Positions 37,715-45,732 of a stretch of DNA of 64,000 bases are shown piece by piece (position 1 is the stretch's first letter; every line of letters starts with the position of its first letter). Location of the stretch: positions 124,001-188,000 of the forward strand of contig NZ_OBEF01000003.1 of the NCBI RefSeq assembly GCF_900215375.1, written 5' to 3'. The stretch comes from Enterobacter sp. CC120223-11. Lineage in GTDB: Bacteria > Pseudomonadota > Gammaproteobacteria > Enterobacterales > Enterobacteriaceae. Position numbers and translations under genes: made by a program. The notes beneath the pieces were generated by a model. The model was not told where the DNA came from and ran no database searches. It saw nothing but the letters and a program-made list of their open reading frames with translations.

Positions 37715-39688
37715 TTACGGTGTAACGATGTTAAACCAGAACTCGAACTTGTCCATGTAGCTCATCAGTTCGCTCAGCTTAGCGGCATCACCGGTAATTT
37801 TCATATCACCGTTGTCTTTCGCCTGCTGGACGGTTTCCTGTTTCAGGATAATGCGGTTCAGCGTATCGCGAGACATGGTAATGGTCGCGTCTGCATCAGC
37901 TGCCTGAGAATTAGCCGTGTGGTTAAGCACGCCGTTTTCCATCTCGACTTTATATTTACCCTGATCGCCGAAGTCGAAGTTCAGCAGGATCTTCGCGTTC
38001 GCCGCTTTGATGCCGTCCACGTGAACACCCATGTAGTCAAAGAACATTTCTGGGGTCATAGCACGCACGGTGTCCGGGCTGGCGGTGTTCGGGGTCGGTC
38101 CTTTCAGCACGCCGTTACGCAGTTCCTGCGCACCGGTCAGGTAGAAGTTACGCCATGTGCCTGCTTCAGCCTGGTAGCCAAGCTGCTCGAGCGCATCGGC
38201 TTCCAGATTGCGTGCCGCTGCGTTGTCCGGATCGGCAAACACAACCTTGCTTACGACCTGAGCAACCCAGCGGTAGTTACCCTGAGCGTAATCCGTTTTG
38301 GCCTTAGCAAGAATCTTATCGGCGCCGCCCATGTAATCAACATACTTCTTCGCAGCATCAACCGGTGGCAGCTCATCAAGCGTAGCCGGGTTGCCATCGA
38401 ACCAACCGAGATAGAACACGTAGGTGGCTTTCACGTCATGGCTGACAGTTCCGTAGTAACCGCGGCTAGCCCAGGTTTTTTCCAGCGTTTCTGGCAGTTT
38501 GAAGTTTGCCGCGATTTCATCACGGGTCATGCCTTCGTTGGCCATACGCAGGGTCTGGTCATTGATGTAACGGTACATATCACGCTGACCTTTCATCAGC
38601 TTCAGAATATTTTCGTTACCCCAGGTCGGCCAGTGGTGCTGTGCGATGATAACGTCAGCATCGTTGCCCCAGCGATCGATAGCGGCGTTGATGTATTTAG
38701 ACCATGCCAGCGGATCGCGGATTTTCGCGCCACGCAGGGAATAGGTGTTGTGCAGGGTGTGGGTCACATCCTCTGCCGCTTCAATCATCTTCTTCTCTTT
38801 CACGTACCACAGCATTTCTGAAGGTGCTTCAGAACCTGGGGCCATCATGAAGTCGTAGGTCAGGCCATCGATGACTTCTTCCTGACCGGTGTGATCGATG
38901 ATGTTAGTCGGTGCCAGGAGGGTAACGGTACCCGCAGACGTGGTCGTACCCAGACCTGCGCCAACCTGACCTGTCGCTGAAGGTTTCAGCAGGTTGCCGT
39001 ACTGGTAAGCTGCACGACGGCTCATGGCATTACCGGCCATCACGTTTTCATCAACGGCTGCAGCCATAACGCCTGCTGGTGCGTAGATTTTCACTTTGCC
39101 GGCTTTCACGTCTGCTTCGTCAACTACACCACGAACGCCACCGTAGTGATCGATGTGGCTGTGGGTATAGATGACCGCAACAACAGGGCGTTTGCCACAG
39201 TTTTTGTAATACAGGTCGAGAGCGGCTTTTGCCGGTTCTGCGGACAACAGCGGATCGACGATGGTGATACCTTTCTCACCTTCGATAATCGTCATGTTGG
39301 ACAGGTCCTGGTTACGAACCTGGTAAACACCGTCGGTCACTTTAAACAGACCGCCAATGTTGATCAGCTGGGACTGGCGCCACAGGCTTGGGTTAACGGT
39401 GGCTGGAGATTTTTCGCCTTCTTTGATAAATGCGTATTTAGCCGGATCCCAAATGATGTTGCCCGTCTCGCCTTTCAGAACGTCCTGTGGCAGCGCAGCG
39501 ATAAAGCCTTTATGGGCATTGGCAAAATCGGTCCGATCGGCAAATGGCAGCTTCTGGTACAGCGCATTGTTAGCTTGAATCGTGGCTTCGGTTGCTTCTT
39601 TTGGCTGGACTGTTGCCAGAGCCGAAGCAGACAAAGACGTCAGCATGCCGGCAATCGCCAGATGCATCGCTATTTTATTGAGTTTCAT
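37715..39688 (-). CDS. Periplasmic linear alkyl/aryl sulfatase (class III, metallo-beta-lactamase type)
   Basis: A 657-residue enzyme of the YjcS/SdsA1/BDS1 family that hydrolyses primary alkyl sulfates such as dodecyl sulfate with a two-zinc centre. A Sec signal peptide ends near residue 26 (SASALA). The zinc motif THSHIDH is at residues 175-181, with further ligands expected in EAAEDVTHTLHN and AQHHWPTWG. A helical dimerisation domain lies about 430-530 and a C-terminal SCP2-like domain about 535-657 (MTPEMFFDYMGVHVDG, ATITMSRDTLNRII). It is divergent from a one-domain regulator that may control it. Not found at this site in K-12, where eco is followed by nap genes. Confidence 0.92.
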   Translation of the reverse strand: MKLNKIAMHLAIAGMLTSLSASALATVQPKEATEATIQANNALYQKLPFADRTDFANAHKGFIAALPQDVLKGETGNIIWDPAKYAFIKEGEKSPATVNPSLWRQSQLINIGGLFKVTDGVYQVRNQDLSNMTIIEGEKGITIVDPLLSAEPAKAALDLYYKNCGKRPVVAVIYTHSHIDHYGGVRGVVDEADVKAGKVKIYAPAGVMAAAVDENVMAGNAMSRRAAYQYGNLLKPSATGQVGAGLGTTTSAGTVTLLAPTNIIDHTGQEEVIDGLTYDFMMAPGSEAPSEMLWYVKEKKMIEAAEDVTHTLHNTYSLRGAKIRDPLAWSKYINAAIDRWGNDADVIIAQHHWPTWGNENILKLMKGQRDMYRYINDQTLRMANEGMTRDEIAANFKLPETLEKTWASRGYYGTVSHDVKATYVFYLGWFDGNPATLDELPPVDAAKKYVDYMGGADKILAKAKTDYAQGNYRWVAQVVSKVVFADPDNAAARNLEADALEQLGYQAEAGTWRNFYLTGAQELRNGVLKGPTPNTASPDTVRAMTPEMFFDYMGVHVDGIKAANAKILLNFDFGDQGKYKVEMENGVLNHTANSQAADADATITMSRDTLNRIILKQETVQQAKDNGDMKITGDAAKLSELMSYMDKFEFWFNIVTP

Positions 39689-39882
39689 TACAGAGCCTCT
39701 TGGTTTTTACGTGCCAGAGTGGATATTCAGAAATATGAAGCCGTTGAAAAGTCATCCGTTATTCTAGTGATGTGCGGGGTGATGACTAGTGCCATATGGG
39801 ATTGGAATGCAAAACCTTATTTTCAGCGTGGACAAATGCTATAGTGAGGCCAACGAGATTAAAGAAGAATAAGAGGCAACAG

Positions 39883-40518
39883 GTGAATTTTGCAGAGCTG
39901 CACAGTTACTACATGTCACTCGGGATAGACAGTCATGTTGCTGATCTAAAAGAAAAAGGTGAGCTTATTGGCTATCCAAAAGATCATCGACTGGTGGTGG
40001 AAAAAGGCTTTATTTATTTTATTGTCGACGGTTCTGTCGCCATCGCCGGGAAAGATAATGAGCTGATTGCAGGCAATACTATTGAATATATGCCGATTGG
40101 ATTAATGGAAAGATATTGCCCGCTGGTGGCGTTTGACTATATCGCCATGACGCCGATAAGCGTCATTAAAATCAGCTGGGAGAATTTCGACGCCATCTTT
40201 TTTAACTCGGATCCACAGCGACTGACTGAGCTCACCACCATATTAGTTTATATGACGATCTTCAGTCTCGACCTGCACTATGAAAGAAAGCAGCTGACCA
40301 GCTATCAGACGATCAAGCCCATGCTGTCGCGCTATCTTTACCGCAGCCAGACCCATAAAAACGAACGCGAAGGGATTGCGGCTTTCATCATGCGCAGAAC
40401 AAATCTGTCGCGCACGCACGTGTTTCGGGTGCTGGCCGATTTGAAAGAGGGCGGTTACATCACCGTAGAAAAAGGCAAACTGGTGTCGATCAATAAAAGC
40501 CTGCCGGAAGAGTATTAA
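39883..40518 (+). CDS. IprA/YaiV-like winged-helix regulator
   Basis: A 211-residue Crp-like two-domain protein. The N-terminal part (about 1-120) resembles a cyclic-nucleotide-binding-type barrel without an obvious phosphate-binding cassette. The C-terminal winged helix is at about 155-211 (IMRRTNLSRTHVFRVLADLKEGGYITVEKGKL). The end KLVSINKSLPEEY closely resembles KLISINRLPSEY of E. coli YaiV/IprA, so it belongs to that family. The start is GTG at 39883 because AAGAGG lies six bases upstream; an in-frame ATG at 39796 lacks such a site. It is divergent from the alkylsulfatase, the likely target. The ligand is unknown. Confidence 0.82.
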   Translation: MNFAELHSYYMSLGIDSHVADLKEKGELIGYPKDHRLVVEKGFIYFIVDGSVAIAGKDNELIAGNTIEYMPIGLMERYCPLVAFDYIAMTPISVIKISWENFDAIFFNSDPQRLTELTTILVYMTIFSLDLHYERKQLTSYQTIKPMLSRYLYRSQTHKNEREGIAAFIMRRTNLSRTHVFRVLADLKEGGYITVEKGKLVSINKSLPEEY

Positions 40519-40613
40519 GAGCCCGGCGTGGCGTATCCGCCGATAACAAACCACGCCAGAAACGCGACGGCGACGATAAAGACCAGAATGGGAAAGGCGA
40601 TACCAATGCGCAT
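40515..40613 (-). CDS. YoaK-like single-span small membrane protein
   Basis: A 32-residue protein starting MRIGIAFPILVF and ending IGGYATPGS, a nearly all-hydrophobic single transmembrane segment with a short polar tail. It closely resembles E. coli YoaK, a 32-residue membrane protein of unknown function found at another locus. The ATG at 40613 has GAGG eight bases upstream. The stop overlaps the stop of the convergent regulator by three to four bases. The start lies only about 23 bp after the tRNA-Pro terminator, so expression may depend on read-through. Confidence 0.75.
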   Translation of the reverse strand: MRIGIAFPILVFIVAVAFLAWFVIGGYATPGS

Positions 40614-40635
40614 AAAACCTCGCTGAATCAGAAAC

Positions 40636-40667
40636 AAAAAAGCCAGCCTTTTCGGGCTGGCTTTTTC
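40636..40667 (-). terminator. Terminator of tRNA-Pro
   Basis: On the minus strand AGCCAGCC-CGAAAA-GGCTGGCT (40662-40641) is followed by TTTTTTGTTTC, about a dozen bases after the encoded CCA end. An A-run on the other side would also allow termination of plus-strand transcripts. Confidence 0.88.
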
Positions 40668-40677
40668 ACAGAAGAGT

Positions 40678-40754
40678 TGGTCGGCACGGAGAGATTCGAA
40701 CTCTCGACCCTCGCCACCCCATGACGATGCGCTACCAGGCTGCGCTACGTGCCG
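40678..40754 (-). tRNA. proL: tRNA-Pro, anticodon GGG
   Basis: A 77-nt tRNA. The acceptor stem CGGCACG/CGTGCCG carries an encoded 3' ACCA. The D-arm is GCGCAGCCTGGTAGCGC. The anticodon stem-loop TCGTC-ATGGGGT-GGCGA has anticodon GGG at 34-36, and the T-arm is GAGAG-TTCGAAT-CTCTC. Adjacent to yejM as E. coli proL is. No integrase or duplicated 3' end was noticed nearby. Confidence 0.95.
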
Positions 40755-40829
40755 ACTCAGGTGAATAATAGTACCGCGTTCCATTGTGAATGCAAGACGG
40801 CTCAGGCCAAGTGATTCAAAAATAATCAA

Positions 40830-42590
40830 TCAGTTAGCGATAAATCGTTTCTCTTCTGTCAGCACCTGCAGCAGCAGACTGAGCTGCGGCTTCTCGTTAT
40901 CAATCTTTTGATCCTGGCGATCCCAGGTTTTGTAGCTGCCGTTATGATTCAGCACTACGGTGACCTGAGGCGTGGTGATGGCCAAATCTGAATTACTCGA
41001 TGCCGTTACCCAGTTATGACGGCGTGTGGCGCTGAAAAGATCCTGACCCTGAGAGTATTCATTCGCAGGCGTGCTGACGTGCAGCAGGCGTTGCATCAGC
41101 GTTGTCATCACGTCTTTATGATCGGTCAGCGTGGCAATTCTCTGCGCTGGAGTGCCTGGCCAGTGAATGACCAGCGGCACCTGGAGCGCTTCACGGGACC
41201 AGTCAAAGCCGTTGCCGGATTTGTCCAATGGTACGCCATGCGCCCCGGTGATGATGACGACCGTTTTATCGAGCTTGCCGGACTCTTTCAGTGCGGTGAG
41301 CACGCGTGCAATCTGGCTGTCAACATCCGCTACGGCGCGGGCGTAACGGCGATTGAAGTTCTGCTTCTGGCTCTCATCCAGGCTTGTGCCGTTGAGTGAA
41401 ATCCATGAGAACCAGCGGTTCTCTTCCTGCGCATAGTTGCCGAGCCAGTTTATCCACTGGCTGGCGGTGTCAGCATCACTTTGTGATTTCGACGGCGGCA
41501 GAGAGAAGTCAGACAGCAGAGCCTGGCGGTACATTGGGCTGTTGAAACCGTCAGAGGAGAACAGGCCAAGTTGATAACCCTGCTGGTTCAGCGCGGTTAT
41601 CAGCGCTGCCGGAATGCGTGCTGAAAGTACGCCGTCCATGTAGCCTGGCGAAATTCCGTAGAACAGACCGAAAATACCACTGTCCGTGGCGTTGCCGCTG
41701 CTCATGTGTTGGGTAAAGCTGATGTTCTCCCGGGCAAAATCGGCGAGGGCAGGCATCTGCTTTTCAAAGCGGGAATAGTTCAGGCTATCGACGGTGATCA
41801 ACAGCACGTTCTGCCCCGGCCCCATATCGCGATAACGCAGATCGCTCAGCGGGTATTGAACGGATACGGCTTCCGGGTCGCCCTGTTCGACCAGACGACG
41901 CTGATAATCCTGCGCATCCAACAGACCATGTTTTTCCAGAAACTTTCGTGCGGTCATTGGATAGGAGAGCGGTAAATTCGCGCGCTGCATGGTCACCGGG
42001 CGATAGAAATTGGCATCGGCCCAGATGTAAATAACATGCGTGGAGACAAAAGCGGTGAACAGAAACCAGGCGACGGGACGCGCATAGTGGCGCCGCCGCG
42101 TGAGGCTGCGCAGCTTCTGCCAGCTCCAGGTCGCAAACAGCATTTCAATCAGCAAAATCACCGGCACGCTGATAAACATCAGCTGCCAGTCGCGGGCCAT
42201 CTCATTCTGATCGGGGTTAATAACCAGCTCCCACACCACCGGGTTCAGGTGCAGGTGGAAGCGGGTGAAGACTTCGCTGTCGATAAGCAACAGCGTCATA
42301 CCGACGGTGGCGAGGATAGCGGACAAGAACCGCATCAGCCGTTGCGATATGACAATAAAGGTCAGTGGGAAGAGGATCAGCAGATAAGTGGCGAATACCA
42401 GAAAACTGAAGTGTCCGACGAGGCTGATATACGAGTACACGCGACCCGACAGCGTCGTCGGCCAGTCGGCGACAAACAGGTAACGGCTACCGAGTACCGA
42501 GGCCAGCAGAATGTTGAACAGGGCAAACCAGTGCCCCCAACTGACCATCTGGGACACTTTTTCTCGGTAGGGCTGACGATGAGTCACCAT
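40830..42590 (-). CDS. yejM: LPS-synthesis regulator / cardiolipin-associated protein YejM (PbgA, LapC)
   Basis: A 586-residue inner-membrane protein with five N-terminal transmembrane helices (about 20-190) and a periplasmic sulfatase/alkaline-phosphatase-like domain (about 245-586). It is essential in E. coli; it senses periplasmic-leaflet LPS and controls LpxC degradation through LapB/FtsH. The basic linker SLTRRRHYARP that contacts lipid A is present. The domain keeps the fold motif LLITVDSLNYSRF but not a full catalytic set. Length is identical to E. coli. It follows yejL by 26 bp in the same direction. Confidence 0.96.
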   Translation of the reverse strand: MVTHRQPYREKVSQMVSWGHWFALFNILLASVLGSRYLFVADWPTTLSGRVYSYISLVGHFSFLVFATYLLILFPLTFIVISQRLMRFLSAILATVGMTLLLIDSEVFTRFHLHLNPVVWELVINPDQNEMARDWQLMFISVPVILLIEMLFATWSWQKLRSLTRRRHYARPVAWFLFTAFVSTHVIYIWADANFYRPVTMQRANLPLSYPMTARKFLEKHGLLDAQDYQRRLVEQGDPEAVSVQYPLSDLRYRDMGPGQNVLLITVDSLNYSRFEKQMPALADFARENISFTQHMSSGNATDSGIFGLFYGISPGYMDGVLSARIPAALITALNQQGYQLGLFSSDGFNSPMYRQALLSDFSLPPSKSQSDADTASQWINWLGNYAQEENRWFSWISLNGTSLDESQKQNFNRRYARAVADVDSQIARVLTALKESGKLDKTVVIITGAHGVPLDKSGNGFDWSREALQVPLVIHWPGTPAQRIATLTDHKDVMTTLMQRLLHVSTPANEYSQGQDLFSATRRHNWVTASSNSDLAITTPQVTVVLNHNGSYKTWDRQDQKIDNEKPQLSLLLQVLTEEKRFIAN

Positions 42591-42616
42591 AAACTGTTTG
42601 TCGTCTTCCTGTGAAC

Positions 42617-42844
42617 TTATTGCGCCGGATCGTCGCTGATGGAGGATTGCAGCGCCTGAGCGAAGGAGCGGGCAATCGCCGTACGCTGGGCTGGCGCGAC
42701 GCTTGTGTTAATCAGGTTAGTCACCATATTGCCCAACACCATCAGTGAAAGGTCGGTGGGTGCCTTGTGTTTTTCCAGTACGTTGGCAAGCTCAGTCAAC
42801 AGTTGTTCAACGTGTTCATCACTGTAGCGGGAGATTTGTGGCAT
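42617..42844 (-). CDS. yejL: YejL, UPF0352 family protein
   Basis: A 75-residue, mostly helical small protein starting [16 protein letters not shown], same length as E. coli YejL. Members of UPF0352 form small helical dimers; function is unknown. The internal ATG at 42844 is chosen because it reproduces the family N-terminus, though the ribosome-binding site is weak. Upstream of yejM, probably cotranscribed, and divergent from yejK. Confidence 0.92.
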   Translation of the reverse strand: MPQISRYSDEHVEQLLTELANVLEKHKAPTDLSLMVLGNMVTNLINTSVAPAQRTAIARSFAQALQSSISDDPAQ

Positions 42845-42977
42845 AAACTCAGAATCTGTTTGTTCATGAAAGGGCAACATATTACCGTAGCAGCAGCATT
42901 TTTTCCGCTTTTTTTCGACTTTACACGGTTGCGTCTGCGGTGGTTGAATACCGCCCGGTCTAAAAGGAGAGTTTAAC

Positions 42978-43982
42978 ATGAGTCTGGATATCAACCAGAT
43001 TGCCCTGCATCAGATGATCAAGCGTGATGAACAAAACCTTGAACTGGTGCTGCGCGATACGTTACTGGAGCCGACGGCAACGGTCGAAGAGATGATGGCC
43101 GAGCTGCACCGCGTATACAGCGCGAAGAACAAAGCCTACGGCATGTTCACCGAAGAGAGCGAACTGGCTGAGTCTCTGCGCCTGCATCGCAAGGGTGAGG
43201 AAGATTTCCTGGCCTTCAGCCGGGCGGCAACCGGGCGTCTGCGCGATGAGCTGGCGAAATATCCGTTCGCCGACGGCGGCATTGTGCTGTTCTGCCACTA
43301 TAAATATCTGGCGGTGGATTATCTGCTGGTGGCGGTGCTGAACAACCTGAGCAGCATGCGCGTTAACGAGCAGCTGGATATCAGCTCCACGCACTATCTT
43401 GATATCAATCATGCGGATATCGTGGCCCGTATCGATCTGACCGAATGGGAAACCAATCCGGAGTCCAGCCGCTACCTGACGTTCCTGAAAGGGCGCGTGG
43501 GGCGAAAAGTCGCCGACTTCTTTATGGATTTCCTCGGCGCCAGCGAAGGGCTGAACGCGAAGCAGCAGAACCGCGGTTTACTGCAGGCGGTGGACGATTT
43601 CACCGCCGAAGCACAGCTGGACAAATCTGAACGCCAGAACGTGCGCCAGCAGGTGTATACCTACTGCAACGAGCAGCTGCAGGCGGGCGAAGAGATTGAG
43701 CTGGAGTCGCTGTCAAAAGAGCTTTCCGGCGTGTCTGAAGTGAGTTTCCACGAATTCACCGCCGATAAAGGCTATGAGCTGGAAGAGAGTTTCCCGGCGG
43801 ACAGAAGCACGCTGCGTCAGCTGACCAAATACGCCGGAAGCGGCGGCGGGCTGACCATCAACTTTGATGCAATGCTGCTCGGCGAGCGTATTTTCTGGGA
43901 TCCGGCCACGGACACCCTGACCATCAAAGGCACGCCCCCGAACCTGCGTGACCAGCTGACTCGACGCACCAGCGGAAAATAA
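42978..43982 (+). CDS. yejK: Nucleoid-associated protein YejK (NdpA)
   Basis: A 334-residue nucleoid-associated protein of the YejK/NdpA family, found in the spermidine nucleoid of E. coli; its precise role is not known. Family features include the N-terminal [26 protein letters not shown] region, [20 protein letters not shown] near residue 105 and [24 protein letters not shown] near 155. The start ATG follows AAGGAGAG. Monocistronic: it is divergent from yejL and ends at a bidirectional terminator shared with rplY. Confidence 0.95.
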   Translation: MSLDINQIALHQMIKRDEQNLELVLRDTLLEPTATVEEMMAELHRVYSAKNKAYGMFTEESELAESLRLHRKGEEDFLAFSRAATGRLRDELAKYPFADGGIVLFCHYKYLAVDYLLVAVLNNLSSMRVNEQLDISSTHYLDINHADIVARIDLTEWETNPESSRYLTFLKGRVGRKVADFFMDFLGASEGLNAKQQNRGLLQAVDDFTAEAQLDKSERQNVRQQVYTYCNEQLQAGEEIELESLSKELSGVSEVSFHEFTADKGYELEESFPADRSTLRQLTKYAGSGGGLTINFDAMLLGERIFWDPATDTLTIKGTPPNLRDQLTRRTSGK

Positions 43983-43986
43983 GCCA

Positions 43987-44015
43987 TAAAAAAACCCCGC
44001 CGAAGCGGGGTTTTT
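43987..44015. terminator. Bidirectional terminator between yejK and rplY
   Basis: AAAAAAACCCCGC-CGAA-GCGGGGTTTTT hairpin (stem 43995-44000 with 44005-44010), five bases after the yejK stop and downstream of rplY on the other strand. Confidence 0.93.
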
Positions 44016-44031
44016 CACAACTTGTCAGCGA

Positions 44032-44316
44032 TTAAGCGCGAACGAAGTCGATGTGAGCCAGTTTTGGCTTGTACGGGTGACGCTGTACAGCCTGAACCTT
44101 CACTTTCTCTTCTTTACCGTCAACAACGATAGTCAGAACTTCAGCATAGAACTCTTCTTTGTTCTGCAGGTTCCACAGTTTGTCGTGATCCAGTTCGATA
44201 GCAACTGGAGCAGCTTCGCCACCGTAAACGATAGCCGGGAACTTGTTGGCGGTACGCAGGCGGCGGCTCGCACCCTTACCCTGCTCTTTACGTACTTCTG
44301 CTTCAATAGTGAACAT
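44032..44316 (-). CDS. rplY: 50S ribosomal protein L25
   Basis: A 94-residue ribosomal protein L25 of the short (non-CTC) type, which binds 5S rRNA loop E. The N-terminus [21 protein letters not shown] and the C-terminus [17 protein letters not shown] are those of E. coli L25, same length. Codon use is highly biased, as expected for ribosomal genes. It has its own strong promoter 85-115 bp upstream and shares a terminator with yejK. In K-12 it adjoins yejH/radD; here the fasciclin-sigma cassette separates them. Confidence 0.98.
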   Translation of the reverse strand: MFTIEAEVRKEQGKGASRRLRTANKFPAIVYGGEAAPVAIELDHDKLWNLQNKEEFYAEVLTIVVDGKEEKVKVQAVQRHPYKPKLAHIDFVRA

Positions 44317-44399
44317 TTGAATATCTCTTTATTAATTCCTGCTACAGGCGACCCAGCAGCAGGTAAGTGATCTGCTTTGCACATGCAAAAGCGGGCGGC

Positions 44400-44428
44400 A
44401 TTATAGCCTTCAATCCACACAGGGGCAA
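44400..44428 (-). promoter_or_regulatory. rplY promoter
   Basis: On the minus strand TTGCCC (44428-44423), 17-bp spacer, TATAAT (44405-44400): a near-consensus sigma-70 promoter about 85 bp before the rplY start. Confidence 0.8.
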
Positions 44429-44459
44429 TGGAAACTACACCTCTGCTGCCCGTTACCCG

Positions 44460-45128
44460 CTAAAGCTGGCTGATTTTCCCCTGGAAGATAACCGGCCCGG
44501 AAGGGCCCGCTTGTTTAGAACCACCAACAGGTTCAAGGCTTACCGCCAGCACTGACTGGCTATCCAGCGTATCAGCACCCAGCCGGAATGCGTTTCTGGC
44601 CTGGTGAGTGATCAGGCCCAGCGAGCGCGGCGCATCTGTCCCTTTGATAAGCCACAGCTGCAGGCTTTTGGCTTCCGGCAGCGTGACGTTGAGCGCCGAT
44701 ACCTCAATCACCGAAGCGGATTTATTCATGCTCACCACGAACTGCTGGCCGGGCTGCGCGCCACTCAATACTGCGACAGGCTGCATGGGCAATGGCTGCT
44801 CTGGGTTGCTGACGTAAGTGAACACCAGCACGCCTGCGAGCGCTGCGGCAACCGCCCAGCCAAGCCAGCTCACCGGGCCTGTCTTGCGGCGCAGTGGAAG
44901 CACGTTCAGGTTCAGATCACGCTCAATCGCGCGCCATACCGCGAGTGGAGGCGTGACATCCTGCGTTGTCACGTCGACGCCGCTAAAGGCTTTTTGCCAG
45001 CCAGCAACCTGCCGCGCGAAATCGGTATCGCTTTTCAGGCGCTGTGTCAGCTGTGCCCGGGTTGCCTCGTCGACCACGCCAAGCACGTATTCTGCAGCAG
45101 TCAGTGAGTCATTTTCCTGAATGTTCAT
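44460..45128 (-). CDS. Membrane anti-sigma factor, RskA family
   Basis: A 222-residue anti-sigma factor. The cytoplasmic N-terminal anti-sigma domain (about 1-80) begins with the SLTAAEYVLGVVDEATRAQL motif typical of RskA-type proteins. A single transmembrane helix lies at about 88-106, followed by a periplasmic RskA domain (QLWLIKGTDAPRSLG, VLAVSLEPVGGS). No zinc His-X3-Cys-X2-Cys motif is seen, so it is not a ZAS anti-sigma. The start at 45128 overlaps the sigma stop by 4 bp (ATGA), indicating stoichiometric, coupled translation. It presumably holds the neighbouring ECF sigma factor at the membrane until periplasmic proteolysis. The inducing signal is unknown. Confidence 0.9.
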   Translation of the reverse strand: MNIQENDSLTAAEYVLGVVDEATRAQLTQRLKSDTDFARQVAGWQKAFSGVDVTTQDVTPPLAVWRAIERDLNLNVLPLRRKTGPVSWLGWAVAAALAGVLVFTYVSNPEQPLPMQPVAVLSGAQPGQQFVVSMNKSASVIEVSALNVTLPEAKSLQLWLIKGTDAPRSLGLITHQARNAFRLGADTLDSQSVLAVSLEPVGGSKQAGPSGPVIFQGKISQL

Positions 45129-45673
45129 AGGCCCACGCACTCCCTGAGATGTGCCAGCGCACGGCGGATCCAGCTTTTGACGGTACCTTCCGGCTGCGCC
45201 ATCGACAGCGCGATTTCGGTTTGCGACAGCCCGCGCCAGTAAGCCAGAGCAATGCTTTGGCGCTGTTCGGCGGGAAGATGTTCAAGGCAGTGCTGAAGTC
45301 GTTGCGCTTCCTGATGAATATCTTCTGCGGGCAGCGGCGCCTGAAAACCCTCCTCGGCCTCGGTGACATCCTCCACTGAACAGCAGCGGTTTTCGTGTTT
45401 ACGCAGAAAATCAATGGCCCGGTTGCGGGCGATGTGGCTCAGCCAGGTCTGCGGCTCACCGAGCTTCGCGTCATACTCCATGGCCGTCTGCCAGATATGA
45501 ATAAAGGTGTCGTGCAGGATCTCTTCTGCCCAGTCCCGACGGCGGACCATACGCAGAATTATCCCGAACAGGCGAGGAGAAAGCGTGTGATAGAGCTGGC
45601 CCAGCGCGTCTTTATCACCCAGCGCTATTTTGGCCATCAGGCCCGCATGAATCGGAGGCGTATTCGTTGTCAT
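45125..45673 (-). CDS. ECF RNA polymerase sigma factor, SigK-like
   Basis: A 182-residue group IV sigma factor with only regions 2 and 4: sigma-2 at about 23-92 (AEEILHDTFIHIWQTA, LSHIARNRAIDFLRK) and sigma-4 at about 125-178 (LPAEQRQSIALAYWRGLSQTEIA, EGTVKSWIRRALAHLR). The start at 45673 has AGGGA upstream; a longer frame would run into a strong hairpin and is rejected. It sits between the fasciclin gene (upstream) and its anti-sigma factor (downstream, overlapping). By analogy with SigK systems it should activate its own cluster from the promoter before the fasciclin gene. Confidence 0.92.
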   Translation of the reverse strand: MTTNTPPIHAGLMAKIALGDKDALGQLYHTLSPRLFGIILRMVRRRDWAEEILHDTFIHIWQTAMEYDAKLGEPQTWLSHIARNRAIDFLRKHENRCCSVEDVTEAEEGFQAPLPAEDIHQEAQRLQHCLEHLPAEQRQSIALAYWRGLSQTEIALSMAQPEGTVKSWIRRALAHLRECVGL

Positions 45674-45689
45674 CAGTGTCCCTGTAAAG

Positions 45690-45715
45690 GTGCAGCCACG
45701 CGAAAGTGGCTGCAC
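45690..45715. repeat. Perfect 10-bp hairpin between the fasciclin and sigma-factor genes
   Basis: GTGCAGCCAC-GCGAAA-GTGGCTGCAC lies between the fasciclin stop and the sigma ribosome-binding site. On the coding strand CTTTACAGG follows, not a U-run. It may stabilise the fasciclin transcript or lower read-through into the sigma gene. Confidence 0.85.
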
Positions 45716-45732
45716 TCAGTATAGGCAACGCT

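Noticed and set aside
37643..38821. 392-codon plus-strand frame opposite the alkylsulfatase gene
   Set aside because: Composition typical of antisense shadow; the alkylsulfatase has signal peptide, zinc motif and full domain order.
40678..40754. tRNA-Pro as an integration site for a prophage or island
   Set aside because: No integrase, no duplicated tRNA 3' end and no phage genes are seen on either side; the accessory block is only three genes.
40515..40829. 104-codon frame reading through tRNA-Pro into the YoaK-like protein
   Set aside because: The upstream two thirds are tRNA and terminator sequence. Only the last 32 codons, with their own ribosome-binding site, are credible.
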